From: an uncultured Lachnospiraceae bacterium
GTDB lineage: Bacteria > Bacillota > Clostridia > Lachnospirales > Anaerotignaceae
Reading direction: 5' to 3'
Length of the DNA: 12,249 nt
Assembly: GCA_944384285.1 (NCBI GenBank)
Contig: CALWSX010000051.1
Location: 1 to 12,249 of the forward strand
A program made the position numbers and the translations under genes. Numbering within the stretch: position 1 is the first letter of the stretch; each line of letters starts with the position of its first letter. The notes beneath the pieces were generated by a model. That model worked only from the letters and a program-made list of their open reading frames with translations, did not search any database and was not told the origin of the DNA. Positions 1 to 6,701 of this stretch are shown here, piece after piece.

Positions 1-498
1 GGTTTTATAAATAAACTTCCGCATCATCTTGTACAGGCTTTTAGATCTACACTTGAAGAATCAAAATATGCGGATATAATAATTCATGTTGTAGATGCTT
101 CAAATAATGACAGAGACCTTCAAATGGAAACAGTTTATAAAACTTTAAAAAGTCTTGGTTGTGAAAATAAACCGATTATAACAGTGTATAACAAAATAGA
201 TAAAGATGTTTTATTGCCTTTGCCTAATGATGAAGTGGCTTATAGCGAAGTTTCTGTATCTGCAAAAACAGGTCAAGGTATAGATAATATGCTTATATCC
301 ATTGAAGAACTTTTAAAAACATTTAAAAAGAAAATGAAAGTTCTAATACCATATTCAGAAGGAAAAATGGTTGACTTTATTCATGGTAAGTGCGATATTT
401 TATCTGAAGACCATACCGAAATAGGTTATGTATTTGAATTTTATTCAAATGATGAAATATCAAACAGGCTTAGCGCATACGAAATTACAGAAATATAA
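1..498 (+). CDS. hflX: GTPase HflX, C-terminal part (5' end outside window)
   Basis: The reading frame is open from base 1, so this is the 3' portion (165 codons visible) of a gene that starts upstream; the ATG at 124 is internal. The first residues, GFINKLPHHLVQAF, match the segment just after the G3 (DTVGF) motif of HflX, followed by HVVDAS. The G4 motif NKID lies in 'VYNKIDKD' and a G5-like SAKTGQG follows. The last 60 or so residues (LIPYSEGKMVDFIHG onward) fit the small C-terminal domain of HflX. HflX is a GTPase that binds the 50S subunit and splits stalled or hibernating ribosomes; that role is known for the family, not shown here. The N-terminal HflX domain and the P-loop are not in view. 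The gene ends 31 bases before the penicillin-binding protein gene, so the two may be cotranscribed. Confidence 0.93.
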   Translation, partial: GFINKLPHHLVQAFRSTLEESKYADIIIHVVDASNNDRDLQMETVYKTLKSLGCENKPIITVYNKIDKDVLLPLPNDEVAYSEVSVSAKTGQGIDNMLISIEELLKTFKKKMKVLIPYSEGKMVDFIHGKCDILSEDHTEIGYVFEFYSNDEISNRLSAYEITEI

Positions 499-529
499 TT
501 AATTCTTAAAATTACGGGTGATGTAATTA

Positions 530-1924
530 ATGAATACAATGAAAAGAAGCATAAAACGCTTGTTTTGGTTTTTATTTATAATATTTGTCATTTGTGTTCT
601 TTGGATTTTAAAACTTAATTTTATAGACAGAGAATCTATAGTAACAAATGCGTACAACTCAAGATTAAATATTATTCCTACAGATACTGTAAGAGGGGAG
701 ATAAAAGATATTAACGGAGTTGTATTGGCTCATAGTGAAAAAAACGAAGATGGTAGCTATACAAGAGTTTATGATTATGGGAAAACAGCTGCCCATGTTA
801 CAGGATACTCATCTCCTGGGAAATCTGGTCTTGAAGCAAAAAGTAATTTTGATTTAACAGATATTCATAATGAAATACTCCAAAGAATAAAACAAATTTT
901 AACAAAAGAGGATATGAAAGCAAATACAGTATATTCTAGTATTGACATTGAGGTTCAACAAAAAGCTTACGAACTTCTAGGCAAAAAAGAAGGTGCTATT
1001 GTAGTTATGGATCCGTCTACAGGAAGAATAATAGCGTCCGTTTCTTATCCGACATTTGACCCAAATACAGTTTCTGAGAATTGGGACGATATAAAAGAAG
1101 ATGAAAATAGCCCTCTTTTTGACAGAGCATTGCAAGGCGGTTATCCTCCTGGGTCAACATTTAAAATTATAACAGCTCTTGCGGCACTTGAGAATATGCC
1201 GGATATTAATACATTTACTTATGAATGTACAGGTGAAGCTGAATTTAAAGATAAAGTTATTCATTGTTATGACAATACTGCTCATGGAACAGTAGACTTA
1301 CACAGTGCGTTTGCCGCATCTTGTAACTGTTATTTTTCTAAAGTTGCTACTATAATAGGACCGGAAAAACTTATAGAAACTGCTTTAAAATTTGGATTTA
1401 ATGAAGATTTTTCAAAAGGTTATGAGGCATCAAATCCAAGCCTTTCTTTAACAAGCGAGTCTACAGAAAGTGAACTTGTGGAAACATCTATAGGTCAGGG
1501 TAAAACTCTCGCAAGTCCATTATACATGGCCATGGTAGCTTCTGCTATTGCTAATGACGGAGTTATGATGACACCTTATTTAGTTGATCATGTGGAATAT
1601 AGTAATGGAAAAGTAAAAGATCAAACTGTACCTAAAATGTTTAAGGAAATAAGCTCTTATAATAATATTAAAACTATTCAGGAAATGATGCTTGAGGTTT
1701 GTGAAACAGGTACAGGAAAGGCAGCACAAATAAATAACTACTCTGTTGCCGGAAAAACAGGAACAGCGGAAAATCCGGAAGGTTCAGACCATTCTTGGTT
1801 TGTAGGATATGCGCCTTATGATGATCCTAAGTATGTTGTTTCTGTATTTTTAAAAAATCCTTCAGGTGGAGCAAAGGCAACTCCTATAGCAGGAAAACTA
1901 TTTGATTATTTATTAAATAAATAA
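530..1924 (+). CDS. Class B penicillin-binding protein (peptidoglycan D,D-transpeptidase, PbpA/FtsI type)
   Basis: This 464-residue protein has a basic N-terminus and one membrane anchor (about residues 9-28), then a short dimerisation region with the class B signature around residues 55-68 (RGEIKDINGVVLA), then a transpeptidase domain. All three active-site motifs are present: S209-T-F-K212 with the acylated serine, S264-C-N266, and K409-T-G411. No glycosyltransferase domain is present, so it should cross-link peptidoglycan stems outside the membrane alongside a SEDS polymerase (FtsW/RodA). At 464 residues it is short compared with the 580-700 usual for PBP2 or FtsI/SpoVD, and resembles the compact PbpA type of Clostridia and Actinobacteria. 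No ftsW/rodA gene is adjacent in view. The start at 530 has GGGTGAT about 7-14 bases upstream; ATG 539 is an alternative. Its precise role in division, elongation or sporulation cannot be told. Confidence 0.92.
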   Translation: MNTMKRSIKRLFWFLFIIFVICVLWILKLNFIDRESIVTNAYNSRLNIIPTDTVRGEIKDINGVVLAHSEKNEDGSYTRVYDYGKTAAHVTGYSSPGKSGLEAKSNFDLTDIHNEILQRIKQILTKEDMKANTVYSSIDIEVQQKAYELLGKKEGAIVVMDPSTGRIIASVSYPTFDPNTVSENWDDIKEDENSPLFDRALQGGYPPGSTFKIITALAALENMPDINTFTYECTGEAEFKDKVIHCYDNTAHGTVDLHSAFAASCNCYFSKVATIIGPEKLIETALKFGFNEDFSKGYEASNPSLSLTSESTESELVETSIGQGKTLASPLYMAMVASAIANDGVMMTPYLVDHVEYSNGKVKDQTVPKMFKEISSYNNIKTIQEMMLEVCETGTGKAAQINNYSVAGKTGTAENPEGSDHSWFVGYAPYDDPKYVVSVFLKNPSGGAKATPIAGKLFDYLLNK

Positions 1925-1993
1925 TTTTATAAACAAAAACTAATAATAATGTCTATATAAATGTAAGTTATTTCAATATTAAGAATTTTTTTG

Positions 1994-2022
1994 TTGCACT
2001 TAGCAAAGTTTTATATTATTAT
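1994..2022 (+). promoter_or_regulatory. Candidate sigma-A promoter for the SEC-C/sua5/rpiB/upp/tagO run
   Basis: TTGCAC (1994-1999) is separated by exactly 17 bases from TATTAT (2017-2022). The -10 matches consensus at five of six positions and the -35 only at TTG. It lies in the 156-bp gap after the PBP gene and would start transcription near 2029, about 50 bases before the SEC-C gene. AT-rich DNA yields such boxes by chance, so this is a candidate only. Confidence 0.4.
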
Positions 2023-2031
2023 CTATATTAG

Positions 2032-2046
2032 TTTGATTTAATCAAA
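2032..2046 (+). promoter_or_regulatory. 15-bp palindrome, possible operator
   Basis: TTTGATT and AATCAAA form perfect 7-bp arms around a single central T. The site would lie a few bases after the transcription start predicted from the promoter at 1994-2022 and about 35 bases before the SEC-C start codon, a usual place for a repressor site. No second copy was seen in the window, and the regulator, if any, is unknown. Confidence 0.25.
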
Positions 2047-2080
2047 ATATTTTGTACTTGAAACAAAAGGAGAGAAAAAA

Positions 2081-2578
2081 ATGAGTTTATATGAATCTTG
2101 GATAAAAAAAGCTTTTTCAAAAGACGGAAAAGCAAATGAAGAAGTATGGGATCAATACTTACCTCTTGAACAAAAAATTTATGAAGAGATTTTATCAAAT
2201 AAAATTACAAAAATAGAAGGAAAAGTTTCAGAACTTTCAGAAAAATATAATATGACACCAGAACATATTGTAGCTTTTATAGATGGTTTAAATGAAACTC
2301 TTCCAACACCTTTTGAAGTTGACACACTTACAGAAGACAGCTTTGTAGAAATAAATATTGATTTTGAAAAACTTTTCAAAAAAATGATTGAATACAAAGC
2401 AGAACATTTATATACTCTTCCACAGTGGGATAATATTTTCACAGAAGAAGAAAGAAAGATTTTTGAAAGAGAACAGAAATTATCAAGAACAATTATAAAA
2501 ACACAAAAAATCGGACGTAATGATCCATGTCCTTGCGGCAGCGGAAAGAAATATAAAAAATGCTGTGGGGCGAAATAA
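2081..2578 (+). CDS. SEC-C motif protein of unknown role
   Basis: The 165-residue protein ends in a complete SEC-C zinc motif (RNDPCPCGSGKKYKKCCG), with ligands C150, C152, C161 and C162 (the last two sometimes Cys-His in other proteins). This motif is the zinc-binding tail known from SecA, where it contacts SecB and ribosomes, and it also occurs on many small proteins of unknown function. Residues 1-140 are charged and look helical, with no membrane segment or signal peptide; I recognise no domain there. The start is well supported by an AAAGGAGAG ribosome binding site at about 2066-2074. It appears to be the first gene of a five-gene run and ends one base before the sua5 start codon, which suggests translational coupling. 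Cytoplasmic location is inferred. Confidence 0.85.
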   Translation: MSLYESWIKKAFSKDGKANEEVWDQYLPLEQKIYEEILSNKITKIEGKVSELSEKYNMTPEHIVAFIDGLNETLPTPFEVDTLTEDSFVEINIDFEKLFKKMIEYKAEHLYTLPQWDNIFTEEERKIFEREQKLSRTIIKTQKIGRNDPCPCGSGKKYKKCCGAK

Positions 2579-2579
2579 T

Positions 2580-3629
2580 ATGAATACTGTTATTGCTAAA
2601 GTTGATCCTAATAATATCGACCGCAATATAATTAATGAAGCCGCTTGTATCCTTAAAAATGGGGGACTAGTGGCTTTTCCCACAGAAACGGTTTATGGCC
2701 TTGGAGCAAATGGATTAAATAAAGATGCCTGTAAAAAAATATATGAAGCAAAAGGCCGTCCGAGTGATAACCCTCTTATACTTCATATATCTGATATTTC
2801 TCAGTTATCTAAACTTATTTCTGAAAAAAATGATATATCGGAAAAAATAATAAAAAAATTTTGGCCGGGACCTTTAACTTTAATTTTTAAAAAATCTGAA
2901 ATTGTTCCTAATGAAGTAAGTGGAGGTCTTAATACTGTTGCAATAAGGTATCCTGAAAATCCTGTTGCAAAAGCTCTTATTGATGCTTGTGGATTTCCTA
3001 TAGCTGCGCCAAGTGCAAACTCTTCAGGAAAACCAAGTCCTACTCTTGCAAAACATGTTTATGACGACCTTCTTGGTAAAATAGATATGATTATCGACGG
3101 AGGGTCAACTGTTTTTGGGCTTGAATCCACTATAATTGATGTTTCAGAAGGAAAAGCTGTTATTTTAAGACCGGGAGCAATTACTAAAGAAATGCTTGAG
3201 GAAATTATAGATAATGTTGGGATAGACCCATCTATATTAAAGCTATCATCAGATGTTAAGCCAAAAGCTCCGGGAATGAAATATAAACATTATTCTCCAA
3301 ATGCAGAAGTTATACTTGTAAAAGGAGATAAAAATAATGTTATAAACTATATAAATAAATGTATTAAAGAAAAATCTGAAGAAAATAAGTCTGTCGGTGT
3401 TATGACAGTTGATGAAAATATAATTTTATATAATTCTCAAAATGTTATATCTCTTGGAAAAAGCGAAGATTTTGAAGAGATTGGTAAAAATCTTTTTAAA
3501 GCTTTAAGAGAATTTGATTACAGGAATACGGATTTTGTATATTCTGAATGTTTTGAAGAAGTAGGCGAAGGTTTGGCAATTATGAACAGACTTAAAAAAT
3601 CTGCCGGCGGAAAAATAATAAATGTTTAA
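2580..3629 (+). CDS. ywlC: L-threonylcarbamoyladenylate synthase (Sua5/YwlC type)
   Basis: This enzyme condenses threonine, bicarbonate and ATP to threonylcarbamoyl-AMP, the first step of the t6A37 modification of ANN-decoding tRNAs. The 349-residue protein carries the YrdC domain (about residues 10-205), with PTETVYGLG at 34-42, KGRPSDNPL at 58-66, WPGPLT at 95-100, and the SAN motif at 145-147 in APSANSSGKPSPT. The linker APGMKYKHYSP (230-240) leads into a C-terminal Sua5 domain (about 240-349), so this is the long Sua5/YwlC form and not the short TsaC/YrdC form. I place the start at ATG 2580. The frame is open 60 bases further upstream, but that extension lies inside the SEC-C gene and encodes nothing YrdC-like. 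GGGG at about 2566-2570 is a plausible ribosome binding site. The gene follows the SEC-C stop by one base. Confidence 0.95.
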   Translation: MNTVIAKVDPNNIDRNIINEAACILKNGGLVAFPTETVYGLGANGLNKDACKKIYEAKGRPSDNPLILHISDISQLSKLISEKNDISEKIIKKFWPGPLTLIFKKSEIVPNEVSGGLNTVAIRYPENPVAKALIDACGFPIAAPSANSSGKPSPTLAKHVYDDLLGKIDMIIDGGSTVFGLESTIIDVSEGKAVILRPGAITKEMLEEIIDNVGIDPSILKLSSDVKPKAPGMKYKHYSPNAEVILVKGDKNNVINYINKCIKEKSEENKSVGVMTVDENIILYNSQNVISLGKSEDFEEIGKNLFKALREFDYRNTDFVYSECFEEVGEGLAIMNRLKKSAGGKIINV

Positions 3630-3648
3630 AAGATATAAGGAGAAAAAA

Positions 3649-4077
3649 ATGATTGCAATCGGTTCAGATCATGGTGGATTTTCATTAAAGAAAATTATCA
3701 TTGAATATTTTGAAGAAAATCATATTCCATTTAAAGATTTTGGAACATATACAACAGAATCTTGTGATTATCCGGTATATGCAAGAGCAGTTGCCAATGC
3801 TGTTGCAAGCGGAGAATATGAAAAAGGCATAATAATTTGCGGAACAGGCATAGGTGTATCTATTGTAGCAAATAAAGTAAAAGGTATAAGAGCTGCTGTA
3901 TGTTCTGATACATTTACTGCAAGAGCTACAAGAGAACATAATGATGCAAACATACTTACAATGGGCGAAAGAGTTGTAGGTCCTGGACTTGCTATTGATA
4001 TTGTTAAAACATTTTTAGAAACAGATTTTTCTAATGGTGAAAGACATATCAGAAGAATTAAACAAATTGAAGAATAA
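3649..4077 (+). CDS. rpiB: Ribose-5-phosphate isomerase B
   Basis: This is the isomerase of ribose 5-phosphate and ribulose 5-phosphate in the non-oxidative pentose phosphate pathway, supplying ribose for PRPP. The 142-residue length is typical. SDHGG is at residues 6-10 (D8 and H9 bind substrate in the family), and the catalytic cysteine is C64 in IIICGTGIGVSIVANK, equivalent to Cys66 of the E. coli enzyme. HNDANILTMGERV starts at residue 97, with H97 as the phosphate or ring-opening residue. The start is ATG 3649, with AAGGAG at 3637-3642 six bases before it. An ATG at 3622 is in frame but would overlap sua5 and place the ribosome binding site inside the protein. The gene lies 19 bases after sua5 and 17 before upp, so it belongs to the same transcript. 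The related LacA/LacB isomerases are less likely given this context. Confidence 0.94.
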   Translation: MIAIGSDHGGFSLKKIIIEYFEENHIPFKDFGTYTTESCDYPVYARAVANAVASGEYEKGIIICGTGIGVSIVANKVKGIRAAVCSDTFTARATREHNDANILTMGERVVGPGLAIDIVKTFLETDFSNGERHIRRIKQIEE

Positions 4078-4094
4078 ATAGGAGGGAAAGAATT

Positions 4095-4721
4095 ATGGGA
4101 AAAATTTTTGTATCAGAACATCCACTTATTAAGCACAAAATAGCTATGCTTAGAAACAAAGATACTGGTTCAAAAGAGTTCAGAGAAATTGTAACAGAAA
4201 TAGCTATGCTTTTATTTTATGAAGCAACAAGAGATCTTGAACTTGTAGATGTTGATGTAGAAACACCTATTGCTACAGCACATTGCAAAATGATTGCAAA
4301 AAAAATAGCAGTTGTGCCTATTTTACGTGCAGGTGTTGGTATGTCTGACGGACTTCTTTCAGTTGTTCCTAACGCAAAAGTTGGTCATATTGGTCTTTAC
4401 AGAGATCCTGTTACTTTTGAATCTGTAGAATACTATTGCAAACTCCCTTCTGATATTGCAGAAAGAGATGTATTTCTTGTAGATCCTATGCTTGCGACAG
4501 GTGTAACAGCTGATGCAGCTATTCATTTCCTTAACGAAAGAGGAGTAAAAAATATCAATTTCCTTACAATTCTTTCAGCTCCTGAAGGAGTAAAAGTTAT
4601 TCAAGAAAAACATCCAGATGTAAATATTTTTTCTGCAGCAATGGATCCTGGTTTAAATGACCATAAATATATTGTTCCAGGGCTTGGAGATGCGGGAGAC
4701 AGAATTTTTGGAACAAAATAA
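4095..4721 (+). CDS. upp: Uracil phosphoribosyltransferase
   Basis: This enzyme makes UMP from uracil and PRPP in pyrimidine salvage, in the cytoplasm. The 208-residue length equals the usual size of bacterial Upp. VPILRAGVGMSDG (residues 74-86) and the PRPP loop VDPMLATGVTAD (129-140) are present, and the C-terminal GLGDAGDRIFGTK (196-208) is the uracil-binding tail typical of Upp. In the PRPP loop the pair after ATG is V137-T138, where most Upp proteins I know have Gly-Ser; this position is variable in the phosphoribosyltransferase signature. The ribosome binding site GGAGGG (4081-4086) supports the ATG at 4095. The pairing with rpiB, which feeds ribose 5-phosphate to PRPP, recalls the ywlF-ywlG-glyA-upp order of Bacillus subtilis. 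No uracil permease is next to it. Confidence 0.96.
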   Translation: MGKIFVSEHPLIKHKIAMLRNKDTGSKEFREIVTEIAMLLFYEATRDLELVDVDVETPIATAHCKMIAKKIAVVPILRAGVGMSDGLLSVVPNAKVGHIGLYRDPVTFESVEYYCKLPSDIAERDVFLVDPMLATGVTADAAIHFLNERGVKNINFLTILSAPEGVKVIQEKHPDVNIFSAAMDPGLNDHKYIVPGLGDAGDRIFGTK

Positions 4722-4751
4722 TTTTGTTTTCCTTGAGGGGAGAATTATAAA

Positions 4752-5783
4752 ATGAATGAGAGTTGGATTTTGTATTTAACCGCTTTCGTAGGAGCTTTTA
4801 TTATTTCTTTAGTTACAACTCCTTTAGCAAAAACTCTTTCTATAAAGTTAGGAGCTATTGACTATCCTAAAAAGAGAGGTATGCATAATAAACCTATGCC
4901 AAGAATGGGTGGCATTGCCATTGTACTTGGATTTATGATTATGGTAATAATTCTTTCTTTTTTCATTGAGGGCCTTGATAAAAAACAATTTATTGGTTTA
5001 ATTGTAGGTTCTATGATAATTGTAATTTTAGGAATGATAGATGATGTTAAAAATTTACGTTCAAGAACAAAGTTTTGTGTTCAGATAATTGCTGCTTTGG
5101 TTGTAATATTCTCGGGCACAAAAATAGAACTTGTTCTTTGGCCTTTTACAGCTTTTTTCCAAAAGTTTAGTATTCCTATTACGCTCTTATGGATTGTTGG
5201 TGTTACAAATGCGGTTAATTTAATAGATGGTCTTGATGGTCTTGCTTCTGGTGTTTCATCGATAGCTGCGCTTAGCCTTATGGTTCTTTGTATAATGACA
5301 GGAAGCGAGCTTTCATGTGTCCTTACAGCAGCAATCGCTGGGTCATGTCTTGGATTTCTTCCACGTAATTTTAATCCGGCAGAACTTTTTATGGGAGATA
5401 CAGGAGCAACATTTTTAGGATTTACTCTTGCTGTAAGCAGTATTATGGGTGTATTCAAAGGTTATGCTGTTTTAGCTGTAACTGTTTCAACATTATGCTT
5501 AGGTCTTCCTGTTTTTGATACGCTTTTTGCAATGGGAAGACGTGCGATAAACGGAAAACCAATTATGCAGGCTGACAGAGGACATCTTCATCATAGACTT
5601 ATAGATAAAGGCTTTTCACAAAGACAAACAGTTCTTATACTTTATGCAATCAGTATAAGCTGTGGTCTTCTTGCGATTGCAATATCTTTACATAACTTCA
5701 AAACCATTTTTGTTGTTATTATCATGATGTTACTTATGATGTACAGTATTGCAAAATCAAGAAAAAACAAAAAAAATCATTAA
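4752..5783 (+). CDS. tagO: Undecaprenyl-phosphate GlcNAc-1-phosphate transferase (TagO/WecA type)
   Basis: This integral membrane enzyme moves a HexNAc-1-phosphate from UDP-sugar to undecaprenyl phosphate, starting wall teichoic acid or another envelope polysaccharide. The 343-residue protein has about ten hydrophobic segments. Family motifs appear in order: KRGMHNKPMPRMGG (41-54), the Asp-rich D97-D98 in GMIDDVKNLRS, N156 and D159 in NLIDGLDGLASG, D216 in MGDTGATFLGF, and the cytoplasmic HxHHR loop (H278, H280, H281, R282). The HIHHR-like loop and overall length separate it from MraY and place it with WecA/TagO. The specific sugar and polymer cannot be read from sequence. The start has GAGGGGAG at about 4734-4741. 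It is the last gene before a strong terminator. In related Firmicutes such a gene often sits between upp and mnaA (UDP-GlcNAc 2-epimerase) or the atp operon; neither follows here. Confidence 0.92.
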   Translation: MNESWILYLTAFVGAFIISLVTTPLAKTLSIKLGAIDYPKKRGMHNKPMPRMGGIAIVLGFMIMVIILSFFIEGLDKKQFIGLIVGSMIIVILGMIDDVKNLRSRTKFCVQIIAALVVIFSGTKIELVLWPFTAFFQKFSIPITLLWIVGVTNAVNLIDGLDGLASGVSSIAALSLMVLCIMTGSELSCVLTAAIAGSCLGFLPRNFNPAELFMGDTGATFLGFTLAVSSIMGVFKGYAVLAVTVSTLCLGLPVFDTLFAMGRRAINGKPIMQADRGHLHHRLIDKGFSQRQTVLILYAISISCGLLAIAISLHNFKTIFVVIIMMLLMMYSIAKSRKNKKNH

Positions 5784-5794
5784 TAAAATATTAT

Positions 5795-5828
5795 AAAAGC
5801 TTGCTCCATAAATTGGGCAAGCTTTTTT
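5795..5828 (+). terminator. Intrinsic terminator after tagO
   Basis: AAAAGCTTGC (5795-5804) pairs perfectly with GCAAGCTTTT (5817-5826), with a partly pairable 12-base interior, followed by a run of six T (5823-5828). It lies 11 bases after the tagO stop and separates the five-gene run from the two-component genes. Confidence 0.9.
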
Positions 5829-5845
5829 CTTAATAATTGTTTAAA

Positions 5846-5868
5846 AAATACATATGATAATTGTATTT
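5846..5868 (+). promoter_or_regulatory. Inverted repeat over the -35 region, possible operator
   Basis: AAATACA (5846-5852) and TGTATTT (5862-5868) form perfect 7-bp arms nine bases apart. The right arm overlaps the -35 hexamer proposed for the response regulator gene. It could bind a dimeric regulator, possibly the response regulator itself. OmpR-family proteins more often bind direct repeats, so this is weak. Confidence 0.25.
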
Positions 5869-5889
5869 AATTTAATTTATGTTTATAAT
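5861..5889 (+). promoter_or_regulatory. Candidate sigma-A promoter for the two-component genes
   Basis: TTGTAT (5861-5866) is followed after exactly 17 bases by a perfect TATAAT (5884-5889). A second TATAAT at 5895-5900 has a poorer -35 partner. The 5' leader would be about 105 bases and very AT-rich, with no recognisable riboswitch or leader peptide. Confidence 0.5.
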
Positions 5890-5999
5890 ATTATTATAAT
5901 TTTAAAAAAAATGTAATAAAAATGTTTTTTGTGCTGTAAAAATGATTTTTTTGTTTGAGAAAATTTTAATCCTTTTTATAAGCTTAAAGGAGGTTAATT

Positions 6000-6701
6000 A
6001 TGGATAATAGCAAACTTACAATTTTAGTATGTGATGATGAAAAAAGCATTGTTGATGCTGTAGAAATATATTTGAAACAGGAAAATTATAATATTTTAAA
6101 AGCATATAACGGAGTGGAGGCATTAAAAATATTAGACGAAAATGAGGTTCATTTAATAATTATGGACGTTATGATGCCTAAACTTGATGGACTCAATGCA
6201 ACTCTTAAAATAAGAGAGACTTTAAATATTCCTATTATTATTTTATCTGCTAAATCAGAAGATACTGATAAAATTTTAGGCTTAAATTTTGGGGCAGATG
6301 ACTATATTACAAAACCTTTTAACCCACTTGAACTTATTGCAAGAGTAAAAAGCCAAATGAGAAGATATACATCTTTAGGAAGTATAGCTGAAAAAAGTAA
6401 TGTAATCAAAATAGGAACTTTAGAACTTGATAAAGACTCAAAAGAAGTAAGAGTTGATGGTGAACCTGTAAAACTTACAGCCACTGAATATGGAATATTA
6501 CAGCTCCTTATGGAAAATGCGGGTAAGGTATTTTCTATTGATCAGATTTATGAGACTGTATGGAATGAGTTATCTTTTGCACCTGAAAATACTGTATCTG
6601 TACATATAAGAAGAATTCGTGAAAAGATTGAAATAAATCCAAAAGAGCCAAAGTATTTAAAGGTGGTGTGGGGAATTGGTTACAAGATTGAAAAAATCTA
6701 A
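6000..6701 (+). CDS. OmpR/PhoB-family response regulator
   Basis: This is a 233-residue DNA-binding regulator. The receiver domain (about 5-118) has the acidic pair D12-D13, the phosphoacceptor D56 in LIIMDVMMPKLDG, S83 in the switch position and K105 in YITKPFNPLELIARV. After a short linker, residues 135-233 form a winged-helix domain (LTATEYGILQLLMENAGKVFS and ENTVSVHIRRIREKI, ending in WGIGYKIEKI). A nearly perfect ribosome binding site, AAAGGAGGTT (5986-5995), precedes the ATG. The partner histidine kinase starts inside the 3' end of this gene, so the two are translationally coupled and surely work together. The signal and target genes are unknown. A role in the cell envelope is possible given the nearby tagO and PBP genes, but they lie in a separate transcription unit and this is only a guess. 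Confidence 0.95.
   Translation: MDNSKLTILVCDDEKSIVDAVEIYLKQENYNILKAYNGVEALKILDENEVHLIIMDVMMPKLDGLNATLKIRETLNIPIIILSAKSEDTDKILGLNFGADDYITKPFNPLELIARVKSQMRRYTSLGSIAEKSNVIKIGTLELDKDSKEVRVDGEPVKLTATEYGILQLLMENAGKVFSIDQIYETVWNELSFAPENTVSVHIRRIREKIEINPKEPKYLKVVWGIGYKIEKI
6661..6678 (+). promoter_or_regulatory. Ribosome binding site and TTG start of the kinase gene
   Basis: AGGTGG (6661-6666) lies nine bases before the TTG at 6676, inside the regulator gene. No ATG is in frame until codon 41, which would delete the first membrane segment. A TTG at 6688 is a second possible start, with GGGGA 13 bases before it. A non-ATG start with a 14- or 26-base overlap is therefore required. Confidence 0.6.

Noticed and set aside
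1925..1993. Possible terminator after the PBP gene, with a T run at 1985-1992
   Set aside because: No stable stem precedes the T run; transcription may read through or end without a visible hairpin.
1937..2034. Nine-base inverted repeat (AAACTAATA at 1937-1945, TATTAGTTT at 2026-2034) spanning the gap before the SEC-C gene
   Set aside because: The arms are 80 bases apart and almost all A/T; this is expected by chance in such DNA.
2520..2579. In-frame upstream extension of sua5 overlapping the SEC-C gene
   Set aside because: It reads the zinc-motif DNA in another frame, has no ribosome binding site and is not part of the YrdC fold; ATG 2580 is the start.
3622..3648. Earlier in-frame ATG for rpiB
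   Set aside because: It overlaps the sua5 stop, and the AAGGAG at 3637-3642 clearly serves ATG 3649.
5081..5458. Open frame of 125 codons on the minus strand within tagO
   Set aside because: It is fully antisense to a well-supported gene and has no recognisable protein features; the other minus-strand open frames in the window were rejected for the same reason.
5784..5999. Possible riboswitch, small RNA or small gene in the 216-bp gap before the response regulator
   Set aside because: Beyond the terminator, one inverted repeat and promoter boxes it is nearly pure A/T, with no conserved-looking structure or open frame with a ribosome binding site.
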